A stretch of 64,000 nt of DNA from Bacillota bacterium (GCA_023435305.1 JAEYRV010000037.1:45414-109413), one strand, 5' to 3'. Counted from the first letter of the stretch, positions 34,601 to 44,149 are shown. The notes: a model not told the origin generated them from the sequence alone. A program made the numbers and translations.

Positions 34601-35294
34601 TTTTTCTCAGGCTCCTTTCCATCGTTTTAACGAGCAATGAGATCAGCATGACCAGTACTATATAAATCAATGCCATCACAAGGTATGGAACCATGAATTC
34701 ATAGCTGTTGGTTCCTATATAGCTGAAGGCCACATACAGATCCGCCGCCCCGACAAAACTGACCACGGAGGTTTCCTTTACAAGTGCGATCAATTCATTT
34801 CCCAGTGTCGGCAGTATGTTTTTGACAGCCTGTGGGACGACGATCTTCATCATCGTGACTCCATAGCTGAGGCCGACAGCACGTCCTGCCTCCATTTGCC
34901 CCGGATCCACGGACATAATGCCGCCTCTCATGATCTCCGAAACATATGCTCCGCTGTTCAGCCCGAACACAAGTATGCAAACGTTCAGCGAGGGCATATT
35001 TATTCCCAGAAGCGGCAGGATGACATAGTATGCCACCAGAAGCTGCACCACCACAGGAGTTCCTCTGAATAATCCCACATAAAAGGTACATATACCGTTC
35101 AGTATCCTGGGCAGACGTTTATACTTGGGCAGCACTTCGATGCTGGCTATAACAGTACCTATAACGATACCTATCGCCAGGCCGACAACCGCAATGAGCA
35201 AGGTATTCTGCAGCCCTGTCAGGACTTTCGTATACCCGCCGTAATCAATAAATATTTCCCAGAACTTTGCTACTTTCTTGTCGAAATTCCCCAT
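34584..35294 (-). CDS. Amino-acid ABC transporter permease
   Basis: A 236-residue HisM/GlnP-family permease with about five membrane helices. Marks of the family are G-L-Q-N-T-L-L-I-A near the start, F-R-G-T-P-V-V-V-Q-L and the coupling motif E-A-G-R-A-V-G-L-S-Y. It pairs with the ATPase gene that it overlaps. A single permease gene suggests a homodimer. Confidence 0.93.
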   Translation of the reverse strand: MGNFDKKVAKFWEIFIDYGGYTKVLTGLQNTLLIAVVGLAIGIVIGTVIASIEVLPKYKRLPRILNGICTFYVGLFRGTPVVVQLLVAYYVILPLLGINMPSLNVCILVFGLNSGAYVSEIMRGGIMSVDPGQMEAGRAVGLSYGVTMMKIVVPQAVKNILPTLGNELIALVKETSVVSFVGAADLYVAFSYIGTNSYEFMVPYLVMALIYIVLVMLISLLVKTMERSLRKSDRRN

Positions 35295-35313
35295 TATTTC
35301 TTCCCTTTAAGAT

Positions 35314-35349
35314 ACAATATCCCCGCCAATATTATCGGCGAGGTATTGT
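35314..35349 (-). other. Stable intercistronic hairpin between binding protein and permease genes
   Basis: ACAATATCCCCGCC (35314-35327) pairs with GGCGAGGTATTGT (35337-35349) with one bulge and one wobble. No T-run follows on the minus strand, so it is more likely a stabiliser of the upstream binding-protein message than a full terminator. Such hairpins are common in binding-protein operons, where the first gene is needed in excess. Confidence 0.55.
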
Positions 35350-35415
35350 TTAATCATTATCAATATTCATTAAACCCCGGACCGGATAAAATCACACTTA
35401 GGGTTCCACCCGGTA

Positions 35416-36300
35416 TCAGTTGAGCTCGTTGATAGCTTCGGCAATACATTTTGCAGGAGCTTCATCTATTATAACATAGTTTATATTGCCGTTGAGCATA
35501 TCCTGTACTGCCAGTGAACCTGACTTGTAGCCGGTGCACACTGTTTTGTAGCCGGTAAAGCCCCAGTCGGCATCGCCCTGAACATAAAATTGTCCGGTGG
35601 TGCCATTCTGGACACCTATCTTTATTTTATTGTCAAAGCCTGAAAGTATTGCTTCAACATCCGCAGCAGTTTTGCAGTTGTCGAATTTTGTATCGGAAGC
35701 CTTAACTATGAGCTTCTGCGCTGCATCATAGTATTTATCAGAAAATGTGACATATTCCTTCCTATCTTCCTTTATAGTAAGCCCTGCCATTGCGATATCA
35801 GCCTTACCCTGTCCGACAGAAAGACAAACCGCGTCGAAATCCATATTGCTGATGACAAGCTCTTTGTCAAGATATTTAGCAAGCAGCGCCGCGATCTCCA
35901 TATCAACACCCAGGTACTTGTCGCCTGCGGTATATTCAAATGGCTCAAAGCCTGCATTAGTTGCTACTACCAGCTGATCCTTTGAATCATCAAATGCGGC
36001 CGATACTACTTCGGTTGGTGTTCCGTCCCCAAAGTAATTGTTCAATATGCTGTCAAATGTTCCGTCAGCTTTTATCTGTGCGATAAATTTGTTTACTTCC
36101 GTCAGAAGCTCCGGCTGGCTTTTATCCACACCAAAAGCATACTCCTCCTGAGTGAGCGGTATGTCAATGACCTTCACGCCTTTAGCTGCCGAACCGCCGG
36201 CATTTGGCGCATCCTTTCCCTGGGTGCCGCAGCCCGTCAGCAGGATGCTTGTTGTCATCAGAATTATTATGGCTGTAGTTAATGCGATAATCTTTTTCAT
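35416..36300 (-). CDS. Amino-acid-binding lipoprotein with apparently permuted domain order
   Basis: A 294-residue extracellular solute-binding protein. The lipobox is L-L-T-G-C (C24). Residues about 42-90 (D-I-P-L-T-Q-E-E-Y-A-F-G-V-D-K, A-D-G-T-F-D-S-I-L-N-N-Y-F) look like the segment that normally ends this family. The usual mature N-terminus (D-Q-L-V-V-A-T-N-A-G-F-E-P-F-E-Y) begins only at about 108, and the protein ends at V-I-I-D-E-A-P-A-K-C-I-A-E-A-I, where the missing segment would normally follow. The order therefore appears circularly permuted. It would hand polar amino acids to the downstream permease and ATPase. Confidence 0.9.
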   Translation of the reverse strand: MKKIIALTTAIIILMTTSILLTGCGTQGKDAPNAGGSAAKGVKVIDIPLTQEEYAFGVDKSQPELLTEVNKFIAQIKADGTFDSILNNYFGDGTPTEVVSAAFDDSKDQLVVATNAGFEPFEYTAGDKYLGVDMEIAALLAKYLDKELVISNMDFDAVCLSVGQGKADIAMAGLTIKEDRKEYVTFSDKYYDAAQKLIVKASDTKFDNCKTAADVEAILSGFDNKIKIGVQNGTTGQFYVQGDADWGFTGYKTVCTGYKSGSLAVQDMLNGNINYVIIDEAPAKCIAEAINELN

Positions 36301-36324
36301 GGCGATCTCCTTTAATATAATCTT

Positions 36325-36397
36325 AGCCGAATAAATATGCGTATTTCGGCTTTATTTTGCATAAAAATAAGGTATACCAATTATATATATTTGTCAA
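36325..36397 (-). promoter_or_regulatory. Promoter and leader dyad of the amino-acid transporter operon
   Basis: On the minus strand TTGACA (plus 36392-36397), 17 bases and a weak -10 TACCTT (36369-36374) precede a dyad AGCCGAA / TTCGGCT (36325-36331 with 36345-36351) lying just upstream of the AAAGGAG site. The dyad is a candidate operator or leader hairpin; the binding factor is unknown. Confidence 0.5.
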
Positions 36398-36445
36398 TGA
36401 AAAAAAATATACATAAAACATTACAAAATCAAGCAATTGTGCAGT

Positions 36446-37906
36446 TTACCCTGCCGCCTCTACGTCTGCCGATGCAGTCCCGGCCTTGTCTGCGACCATA
36501 TTCTGCGCCCAGTAGCCTGTTTTCACGATAATCACGCCGATCACGCTCTTGACCAGATCCGGCAGGTAGCATATCGGGTAGGCCATATAAATGTCGAGAT
36601 TCGTATAATTGGTAATAATATATGCCAGCGGTATAAAAATAACCCATGAATATATACTGTCAAACAGGAAGGTGATCAACGTCTTGCCTCCTGAGCGCAA
36701 AGTGAAGTAGCTGCAGTGAGAAATAGCAAAGAACGGCATCAATGCAGCCCCTATCAGCATGAAATGTGTGGCCAGGCCCCGCACTTCCTCCGTCGTATTA
36801 TAGACACGCGGTATAACGGGTGCCGCGACCGCCATAGCCGTGCCTATCACAAAGCATGTACAGACACTGAAGAATATCAGCTTCCATGCATAAGCCTTCG
36901 CCTTCTGCATGTCCCCTGCACCAAGCGCCTGACCTACCATGACAGCAACGGCAGAGCCCATTGAAATGAATACAACATTAAACAGATTGCCGATGGTACT
37001 TGATATATTCATGCCGGCAACAACATTCAGGCCGTATGTTGAGAAAATCTGTGTCAGCGTTGATACGCTCACCGACCAGAACAGCTCATTCACAAGCAGC
37101 GGCATTCCCTTTTTGAATATCGACTGCGCCAGATGAGCCGGTATCCGCATCGAGCGATACAAGCCGACAACAAACTGAAAACGCTTTGTATTGCGATGAG
37201 TATAAATCACAATGATCACCATCTCAACAAAACGTGATATGACCGTAGCAACAGCCGCTCCTGTGACTCCAAGCTCCGGGAAACCAAACTTTCCGAATAT
37301 AAGAACATAGTTCAGGCACAAGTTGGTAAGTATGGCTGCTATGCTTGCTTTCATCGGCAGTATAGTCTCACCGGTCTCGCGAAGTGTTCCGCCGTATACC
37401 TGTGAAACCACAAACGGGAGCAGCCCCCACAACATGACCTTCAAATAGGTGCTGCCGTGCTCAAGCATCGCCGCTGCATCCGCCGGGTCACCGTCTCCTT
37501 TGAGATACAGTGAAATCAGCGCGTCTCCTTTAGCAACGAATATCACGATCGCGGCTACAAGGATCACAGCTGCAGTAAGCAGCTTGAATCTGACTGTATG
37601 CCTAAGCCCTTCATTATCACCGGCGCCATAATATTGAGCGCCGAATATACCTGCTCCTCCCAGACCTCCGAAAATGGTCAGCATGAACACAAACATGAGC
37701 TGATTCACGATTGCGACACCCGACATCTGAACCGTGCCTACCTGGCCGATCATTATATTGTCAAGCAGGTTTACAACATTGGAGATAGTATTCTGTACAA
37801 TAATAGGAACAACAAGCGCCAGGACGGTTTTATAAAATGCCCTGTCGCCTATGAATGTACGGCGGAACTTGTCAAATATATTGTTTGATGCTGATAACTG
37901 TTGCAT
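36446..37906 (-). CDS. MATE-family efflux transporter
   Basis: A 486-residue protein with twelve predicted helices in two homologous halves. Motifs include N-L-L-D-N-I-M-I-G-Q-V-G in helix 1, the G-G-A-G-I-F-G-A-Q-Y-Y-G-A-G-D segment, and G-Q-A-L-G-A-G-D-M-Q-K-A opposite it. The start at 37906 is supported by GGAGG; 24 further upstream codons are not. MATE proteins export cationic drugs or metabolites using Na+ or H+. Monocistronic and divergent from the XRE-cupin gene. Confidence 0.92.
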   Translation of the reverse strand: MQQLSASNNIFDKFRRTFIGDRAFYKTVLALVVPIIVQNTISNVVNLLDNIMIGQVGTVQMSGVAIVNQLMFVFMLTIFGGLGGAGIFGAQYYGAGDNEGLRHTVRFKLLTAAVILVAAIVIFVAKGDALISLYLKGDGDPADAAAMLEHGSTYLKVMLWGLLPFVVSQVYGGTLRETGETILPMKASIAAILTNLCLNYVLIFGKFGFPELGVTGAAVATVISRFVEMVIIVIYTHRNTKRFQFVVGLYRSMRIPAHLAQSIFKKGMPLLVNELFWSVSVSTLTQIFSTYGLNVVAGMNISSTIGNLFNVVFISMGSAVAVMVGQALGAGDMQKAKAYAWKLIFFSVCTCFVIGTAMAVAAPVIPRVYNTTEEVRGLATHFMLIGAALMPFFAISHCSYFTLRSGGKTLITFLFDSIYSWVIFIPLAYIITNYTNLDIYMAYPICYLPDLVKSVIGVIIVKTGYWAQNMVADKAGTASADVEAAG

Positions 37907-38140
37907 TGAACGGACCTCCATCCTCAATGGGTATCCGTAAATTGTAGCATAACCGGGGGTCGAAGTCCAGAATAACACAAAACATTAATTTTTTTTATGT
38001 TTTATTGCTAAGGTATTAACTGGAACGCTTATTAGTTCATTTCGCCTATGAAATATGATAATATTACATCATCGTAAGTTTTCAGCAAAGGCTGAAAGCA
38101 ATCCGCATTACCAAAATAGATTTTGAAAGGATGGTTGTTT

Positions 38141-38695
38141 ATGTCTGATCAAGTCAAACAAATAGCATCCAGGATCAAGGATCTCCGCGAAATCGCCGGC
38201 TTATCCGAAGAGCAGCTTGCAGCCGAACTGGGTATTACAGTAGAGACATACAAGATATATGAGAGCGGAACTGTCGACATTCCCGTAGGCTTCCTGTATG
38301 AGGCCGCCAACAGGTTCGGTGTTGAGCTCACTGCAATACTGACCGGCGAAGACCCGAAGCTGCACACCTACTGCCTTGTCAGAAAGAACAAGGGTGTGAG
38401 TGTAAGCAGGCGCAATCCTTACAAGTACCAGAGCCTGGCATACAAATTCATTAACAAAAAATCCGAGCCGTTCCTTGTGACTGTAGAGCCCGGAAATGAT
38501 GACACTGTGCATTTCAACTCACACCCCGGCCAGGAGTTCAACTATGTACTGGAGGGCACTCTGATGATTTACATAGACGGACATCAGCTGACGCTCAACG
38601 AGGGTGACTCACTGTATTTCGACTCCGGCTGCAGCCATGGAATGAAGGCGCTTGACGGAAAACCCGCAAAATTCCTAGCAATAATATTTAATTGA
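38141..38695 (+). CDS. XRE-family regulator with C-terminal cupin
   Basis: A 184-residue protein: helix-turn-helix at about 8-65 (I-K-D-L-R-E-I-A-G-L-S-E-E-Q-L-A-A-E-L-G-I), then a cupin_2 barrel at about 110-180 (H-P-G-Q-E-F-N-Y-V-L-E-G ... G-D-S-L-Y-F-D-S-G-C-S-H-G). Such proteins are ligand-responsive repressors or activators. It is 27 bp upstream of the acyl-CoA synthetase gene, so the two are probably co-transcribed and the regulator may sense the ligase substrate or product. Confidence 0.9.
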   Translation: MSDQVKQIASRIKDLREIAGLSEEQLAAELGITVETYKIYESGTVDIPVGFLYEAANRFGVELTAILTGEDPKLHTYCLVRKNKGVSVSRRNPYKYQSLAYKFINKKSEPFLVTVEPGNDDTVHFNSHPGQEFNYVLEGTLMIYIDGHQLTLNEGDSLYFDSGCSHGMKALDGKPAKFLAIIFN

Positions 38696-38722
38696 TCCAA
38701 TACAAGAATTGAGGTACAAAAT

Positions 38723-40387
38723 ATGCTTGATAAATATGTATCAAAACTGGACTTTGATAATTACGAGGATTACTACAGCAATTTCAAGATCTCCATACCC
38801 GGGAATTTCAATTTCGCATATGACATAGTGGATGCCATGGCAGAAAAATATCCCAACAAGACGGCCATGGTCTGGTGCAATGACAAGGGCGAGGAGAAAA
38901 CAATAAGCTTTGGCGATATGAAATACTACAGCAACAAGGCCGCCAGCTTCTTAAAATCCCTGGGGATCAAAAAAGGCGACAGGGTCATGCTGATCCTGAA
39001 AAGACGCTTCGAATTCTGGTATACGCTCCTTGCCCTTCACAGGATCGGTGCGATAGCGATACCTGCCACACACCTGCTCACCTCCAAGGATATTATCTAC
39101 AGGTGCAATGCCGCGGGCATAAGCATGATAATATCGGTAGCCGAGGATGAAGTAGTCAGGCACATAAACGATTCCAGAAGCAAATCGCCGACTCTTTTAA
39201 ATCTCGTTGCGGTAAACGGCAAGGCCGATGGCTGGTACGATTTTGATGAGGAAATCGAAAAGGCATCTGCAGATTTCCCCAAGCCTGTTGGCAGTGAGGC
39301 GGCAAATAACGAGGACACGATGCTGCTATATTTCACCTCGGGAACAACAGGCATGCCCAAGATGGTCCTCCACGATTTCACATACCCCCTCGGACATATA
39401 AACACTGCAAAGTATTGGCAGTGTGTACAGAATGATGGACTGCACCTGACAGTATCGGATACCGGCTGGATGAAATCCATGTGGGGCAAGATATACGGGC
39501 AGTGGATCTGCGGAAGCGCCGTATTCACATACGACCATGAAAAGTTCAATGCCAGAGAGCTGCTGGAAGTCATAGTGAAACACAAGGTGACTACCTTCTG
39601 CGCTCCCCCGACGATATACAGATTCCTGATAAAAGAGGACCTGACTCAATTTGATCTGAGTTCGCTGACTCATTGTTCTATAGCAGGCGAGCCTTTGAAT
39701 CCCGAAGTATATAATCAGTTTTACAAGGCAACAGGCTTGAAGCTGGCAGAGGGCTATGGGCAGACAGAGCTGACACTCACAGTGGCAAACTTCCCCTGGA
39801 TGGAGCCCAAGCCGGGTTCCATGGGCAGGCCGGCGCCGGGCTATGACGCTGATATCGTGGATGAAGAAGGCAATTCCTGCGATGTCGGTGAAGAAGGGCA
39901 GATCGTAATCAGGACGGATAACGGAAAGCCTTTTGGCATGTTCTGCGGTTACTATAAGGATGATGACCTGAAAAAGGAAGTCTGGCACGACAATATGTAT
40001 TTTACGGGAGACATGGCCTGGCGTGACGAGGACGGCTATTTCTGGTTTGTAGGCAGGGCGGACGACGTTATCAAGAGCTCCGGCTACAGGATAGGCCCCT
40101 TCGAAGTCGAAAGCGCCCTCATCGAGCATCCTGCTGTCATGGAATGTGCCATCACCGCCGTTCCGGACCCTGACAGGGGCCAGATAGTCAAGGCCTCCGT
40201 CATACTCGCAAAGGGCTACACAGGCAGCGAAGCCCTTGTAAAGGAGCTGCAGGACCACGTGAAGCGAGTTACTGCACCTTACAAGTATCCACGTGTCATC
40301 GAATTTGTCACCGAGCTGCCAAAGACTATCAGCGGAAAGATCCGCCGAGTCGAAATAAGGCAAACCGACATTGAAAAGAAAAATTAG
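38723..40387 (+). CDS. AMP-dependent acyl-CoA synthetase (medium-chain/acetyl-type)
   Basis: A 554-residue adenylate-forming ligase. The P-loop-like motif Y-F-T-S-G-T-T-G-M-P-K is at about 208-218, E-G-Y-G-Q-T-E at about 347-353, Y-F-T-G-D-M-A at about 434-440, and the catalytic lysine motif I-S-G-K-I-R-R near the end. It resembles the medium-chain acyl-CoA synthetase group (MACS), which activates a carboxylic acid to acyl-CoA with ATP. The substrate is not clear. It appears to be in one operon with the XRE-cupin regulator. Confidence 0.9.
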   Translation: MLDKYVSKLDFDNYEDYYSNFKISIPGNFNFAYDIVDAMAEKYPNKTAMVWCNDKGEEKTISFGDMKYYSNKAASFLKSLGIKKGDRVMLILKRRFEFWYTLLALHRIGAIAIPATHLLTSKDIIYRCNAAGISMIISVAEDEVVRHINDSRSKSPTLLNLVAVNGKADGWYDFDEEIEKASADFPKPVGSEAANNEDTMLLYFTSGTTGMPKMVLHDFTYPLGHINTAKYWQCVQNDGLHLTVSDTGWMKSMWGKIYGQWICGSAVFTYDHEKFNARELLEVIVKHKVTTFCAPPTIYRFLIKEDLTQFDLSSLTHCSIAGEPLNPEVYNQFYKATGLKLAEGYGQTELTLTVANFPWMEPKPGSMGRPAPGYDADIVDEEGNSCDVGEEGQIVIRTDNGKPFGMFCGYYKDDDLKKEVWHDNMYFTGDMAWRDEDGYFWFVGRADDVIKSSGYRIGPFEVESALIEHPAVMECAITAVPDPDRGQIVKASVILAKGYTGSEALVKELQDHVKRVTAPYKYPRVIEFVTELPKTISGKIRRVEIRQTDIEKKN

Positions 40388-40406
40388 TATAAAAAAGCTG
40401 CACAAT

Positions 40407-40464
40407 GAAGTGAACCCCCTTCGCTAGATAGATTTACTAACGAAAGGGGTTCACTTCTATTTTG
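40407..40464 (+). terminator. Terminator between convergent ligase and xylanase genes
   Basis: A 17-bp stem GAAGTGAACCCCCTTCG / CGAAAGGGGTTCACTTC with one mismatch (40407-40423 with 40441-40457) is followed by TATTTTG. On the other strand the stem is followed more loosely by CTTTTTTATA, so it may work both ways. Confidence 0.75.
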
Positions 40465-40495
40465 TACGGCTTTTTATTTCTGTCCTGCAGGCTCG

Positions 40496-43285
40496 TTATT
40501 TCTCCAGTGTGATGATACCCAGCACAGATGGATCCTGATATCCGTTTCCGGTCAGATCGTTCCATGTAGCTACGCTCTGACGGGCGCCATCCTTGCCGTC
40601 GTTGATCTGTACATCGAAGCCGATCTGCATACCGGCTTTTGGAGTTATCGTCCTGAACGGTATCTGCATCTCAACAGTATAGTTCGTTCCAGAAACAGTC
40701 ACTGCAGACTTGAATCCCTTTTCGATCCCTTCGGGATTGAATGTTGCAGTATTCTCATAGTTCACTCTGAACTGGCTGTCGTCCTCCTGGTAGAATGACG
40801 ACTTGGCGTTGTTCTCGTCCACAAATGCCTCTACCGAGTCCTGTTCCCATGCATTGGCGCTTGCTTTGTCAAGCTGGGCATCGCTTACCTGGAATAATAC
40901 ATACAGGTTTTTGCTGTCCCAGAGGACCTTTGCTGTGCCGGTAGCGCCCTGCCATGCCATTTGGTAACGGTTGATCTGAAGCTCGGGAGCATTCTTCCAT
41001 GCTGCGTCTATCTTACCGTCTATCTTCGGAGTGCCGGATTTTGCTGTGGATTTGTTTGCATCTGCCGTATCGACAGCATTTTCCTTCATGAACTTGTCAG
41101 GATCTATGACTCCATAATATGCAGGTTTCGCCTGAAGATCCTTATCGAAAAGAGTCGGATTCTGAGCAGCTCTCCAGCTCGTTCCGTCATCCATGCCCCA
41201 AACGGTGACACGTGCGATATTGGCCGAATGCTTTTTAAATATCTTGAACAGCTCTGCATATAAGGCTCCCTGAGCATTTGCCTGCTTTTCGGAAAGCTCA
41301 AAGTTGTCTCCTGTCATCATATCAAGCTCAGTTATGCTGACCTCGACCCCCAGTGAAATAAATCTCTCCAATGACATCTCAACATTGGCGGGGTTCGTAT
41401 TGATGGAATAGTGTCCCTGCATACCGACACCGTCTATGAGCAGCTTGCCCGGATTCTTCTTTGCATATTTCTCATTAAGCTCTTTTACCATGTTGTAAAT
41501 GGCTGTAGCCTTGTTCTGGTTATCATCATTGTAATCATTGTAATAAAGCTTTATATCCCAGTCAGGATGTTCATCCAGTACCTCTCTGGCAGCAAGGAAC
41601 GCCTGCTCGACATAATCATCACCGATAGCACTGTACCAGGGTGATTTACGCAGCGATGCTCTCCAGTCGGATGGCTTGGTCGGATTGTCATTCATTGCCT
41701 CATTAAGTACATCCCAGGATATGACCTTGTCCCCGAAGTGCTCCATAACTGTCTTTATATGCGTCCTCATGTTTTCAAGAGCTTCCTCGCGTCCCAGATA
41801 GGAGTCATCATCCTTTTGGTTCATCCATTTCGGAGACTGCTGGTGCCACAACAGCGTGTGGCCATGTACCTTCAATCCCTCAGCAGTTGCTTTATCAACG
41901 ATCTGGTCTGCAGCTGCGAAGTTGAAATTACCCTTTGTGGTCTGCAAGTAGACTGGCTTCATAGCATTTCCTGCCGTTATTACATTGTGATGCTTTTTTA
42001 ACAGATCCAGTCTTATACCCTGCATGTCTTCGATGGATATTGCATTACCAAAGAGGAAATCGTTTTTATACACATCCTTGATAGGTGTCAGATCCTTTTG
42101 GATGGCAACAGCTCCTGCTCCTGTGCTCTCGAAGCTGATATCATCTATATAGAAGGATGCTGTAGCATTATTTGCACTTTCTACATATATAGTCAGGTAT
42201 CCGCTGCTCACATTATTGTAGCGGTATTGGCCTTCGAACTGGACCCAGCCGTCATTTGTGCTGATAGTCTTGGGAGCAAGATTTACATAGTTTGCGCCAT
42301 CTCCGTTGCCTACCTGTGTGGACAGCTGTATCTGCGAATTGGCGGGATCAATAAGCTTGACCCAGACAGAAATTTTGTACTCCATTCCCTCATCGACATA
42401 TTTTTCAACATTCAATGATGGTCCATTCCATGTTTCGGCCCTGCCCTCTACCTTAAGGGCATATTTTCCGCCGTCGGTATGATTCGCTTCATCGGTCACG
42501 GTAAGTGTCTCGGTACCTGCTCTGCCCTTGAACCCCTGTGGAGTGTTGTCCTCAAAGTTGATAGCTGTGAATTTCTCTGCAGGCGCTCTTGGCTCTGCTG
42601 CTACAGGTGCCTGTACCTCTCCTTTTTTACCGGTGATCGTTATTTCTCCGATATAGAAAGGTACTGTCTTGCCCTCTTCACTTGACTGTACGCGTATAGC
42701 AACGTCCTTGCTTGTATCGACAGTATATTTGCCTGTCAGTGTAAATGCTTTCCCCGCGACATAATCAACGCCGCCCAGCCATGCATAGCTGTCCACTGCC
42801 TGAAGCCATGCCTGACCGCCTGCCGGTATCTCGGCGTCTGCATCTACATATCCTTTTACTGTAATGTTGCATACCATGCCATTTTCAAGGCCTATGGCGC
42901 TAAACTTGAAATCTGCTGCATCCCAGTTGTTCACTCTGTTGCTTATATACAGTGCAGCTCCGTCATCATTTCCGTCAAACACCTTGCCGGTAACAGGTTC
43001 AAGGCTGGCGCCTCCCGCCTGTGCGGCCGCTCCCTTGCCGCCTGCAAATGTCTCATGGTAGAGCTCCGTCTCCGTCTCTTCCGGTTTGGTCTCTGCAGGA
43101 GTATCAGGAGTCTCATTTTGTGTAGTCTCATTCGGGTTTGTATCGTTCTGGTTCTGGGCCGGCGGAGTTTCATTCTCCTTTGATCCGCCTGTTGTGCTGC
43201 ATGCGGTCACTACTGCCAGGATCAGCGCAATAGCAGCCAACAGTGAGATAAGCTTTTTGCTGCTTACAAATCTTTTACTGTTCAT
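40496..43285 (-). CDS. Multidomain GH10 endo-xylanase lipoprotein
   Basis: A 929-residue secreted enzyme. The lipobox L-A-V-V-T-A-C puts the lipid on C29. A Thr/Asn/Glu/Pro-rich linker (about 32-72) leads to two N-terminal beta-sandwich modules (about 75-220 and 240-385; the second is a clear CBM22). The GH10 barrel spans about 395-735, with acid/base E529 (D-V-L-N-E-A-M-N) and nucleophile E653 (S-I-T-E-L-D). A CBM9 module (K-I-D-G-K-I-D-A-A-W) fills about 750-929. The start at 43285 follows GAGGGGTGG. It would be tethered to the outer membrane face and cut xylan for the GH3 and GH39 enzymes. Confidence 0.93.
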   Translation of the reverse strand: MNSKRFVSSKKLISLLAAIALILAVVTACSTTGGSKENETPPAQNQNDTNPNETTQNETPDTPAETKPEETETELYHETFAGGKGAAAQAGGASLEPVTGKVFDGNDDGAALYISNRVNNWDAADFKFSAIGLENGMVCNITVKGYVDADAEIPAGGQAWLQAVDSYAWLGGVDYVAGKAFTLTGKYTVDTSKDVAIRVQSSEEGKTVPFYIGEITITGKKGEVQAPVAAEPRAPAEKFTAINFEDNTPQGFKGRAGTETLTVTDEANHTDGGKYALKVEGRAETWNGPSLNVEKYVDEGMEYKISVWVKLIDPANSQIQLSTQVGNGDGANYVNLAPKTISTNDGWVQFEGQYRYNNVSSGYLTIYVESANNATASFYIDDISFESTGAGAVAIQKDLTPIKDVYKNDFLFGNAISIEDMQGIRLDLLKKHHNVITAGNAMKPVYLQTTKGNFNFAAADQIVDKATAEGLKVHGHTLLWHQQSPKWMNQKDDDSYLGREEALENMRTHIKTVMEHFGDKVISWDVLNEAMNDNPTKPSDWRASLRKSPWYSAIGDDYVEQAFLAAREVLDEHPDWDIKLYYNDYNDDNQNKATAIYNMVKELNEKYAKKNPGKLLIDGVGMQGHYSINTNPANVEMSLERFISLGVEVSITELDMMTGDNFELSEKQANAQGALYAELFKIFKKHSANIARVTVWGMDDGTSWRAAQNPTLFDKDLQAKPAYYGVIDPDKFMKENAVDTADANKSTAKSGTPKIDGKIDAAWKNAPELQINRYQMAWQGATGTAKVLWDSKNLYVLFQVSDAQLDKASANAWEQDSVEAFVDENNAKSSFYQEDDSQFRVNYENTATFNPEGIEKGFKSAVTVSGTNYTVEMQIPFRTITPKAGMQIGFDVQINDGKDGARQSVATWNDLTGNGYQDPSVLGIITLEK

Positions 43286-43479
43286 ATGGAACCACCCCTC
43301 GCTAAATTTTTGTTCCCCTTTTTTAGCTTCACCATACCCCGTCTCCCGCGGTAAAATCGCAAAACGAGTTATGATAACACATTTATCCAAGAATAGTATA
43401 TAGTCAGCAATGTGTAATGTAAATTACTAAAAACGCTCATTGATATAGACATTTCTTATTATGTATAGCAGGGCGGCAG

Positions 43480-43790
43480 ATAAAATAACAGGTAAAGGCA
43501 GCGAGGGCCAGCATAGCTGCAGCAGAAGGCAGCGGAAGGCAACTGCAACAGCTAAGGCAGCAGAAGGCAGCGATGGACGAAGTTACGGGTAAGGGCAGTT
43601 AGGGCAGCATAGCTGCAACAGAAGGCCATGGATACCGGTGATTGGCCTGATTAAGACCATGAAGGACTGCGTCGAAAGGCCATGATGGGCTGCGACGGAT
43701 GGACATAGATACCTACAACCGGCCTAATTAAGGCCGTGAAGGACTGCGGCAGATAGACATAGATACCTGCGGCCGACCTAGCCACGCCAC
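43480..43790. repeat. Irregular GAAGGCAGC / GAAGGACTGCG repeats
   Basis: Imperfect units of AAGGCAGCG-A-GGCAGCATAGCTGCA (43495-43625) pass into units of AAGGCCATGA-GG-CTGCG and CATAGATACCTGC (43640-43785). The period is not fixed. The gap 43286-44795 holds this, the third inverted-repeat element, a 41-bp array, a C-rich stretch (44390-44540) in which I see no gene, and the amt leader. Confidence 0.65.
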
Positions 43791-43910
43791 AGATGAAAAA
43801 CTGCATATAAAAAATGCAACAGCACTGTGATTACAATATATCAGTGATATTTGCACTAATTTTATAGTATTTAACATGAAAACTGTTCTGTACCTGTTGG
43901 TCCACCACCA

Positions 43911-44056
43911 CGATGCACAATTTCTTGAGTTGTGGGGGAAATAATGATACAAGGAGTCAACATAATGCAACCTTTACAATAATTATGAAGTCATTTCATG
44001 GTAAGACTTCAATGGAATCAAGATTATTTCCCCACAACTCAAAAAAATGTGCACCT
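43911..44056. repeat. Inverted-repeat element, copy 3 (GTGGGGAAATA family)
   Basis: The left arm GATGCACAATTTCTTGAGTT then GTGGGGGAAATAAT (to 43945) faces the right arm ATTATTTCCCCACAACTCAA then AAAAATGTGCAC (44023-44054). The interior is shorter and differs from copies 1 and 2, though ACATAATG (43960-43967) is kept. Confidence 0.75.
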
Positions 44057-44149
44057 TGCCTCCACGTTGACTATTAATTATGCCAATAATAAGATTATTA
44101 TTGACTCATAAAGACTCCAGAATAGAATAAGCAAGTCTAAAAAAGTCCG

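Noticed and set aside
39326..40405. 359-codon minus-strand frame opposite the acyl-CoA synthetase
   Set aside because: Complementary-strand shadow of a gene with complete ligase motifs; no start signal.
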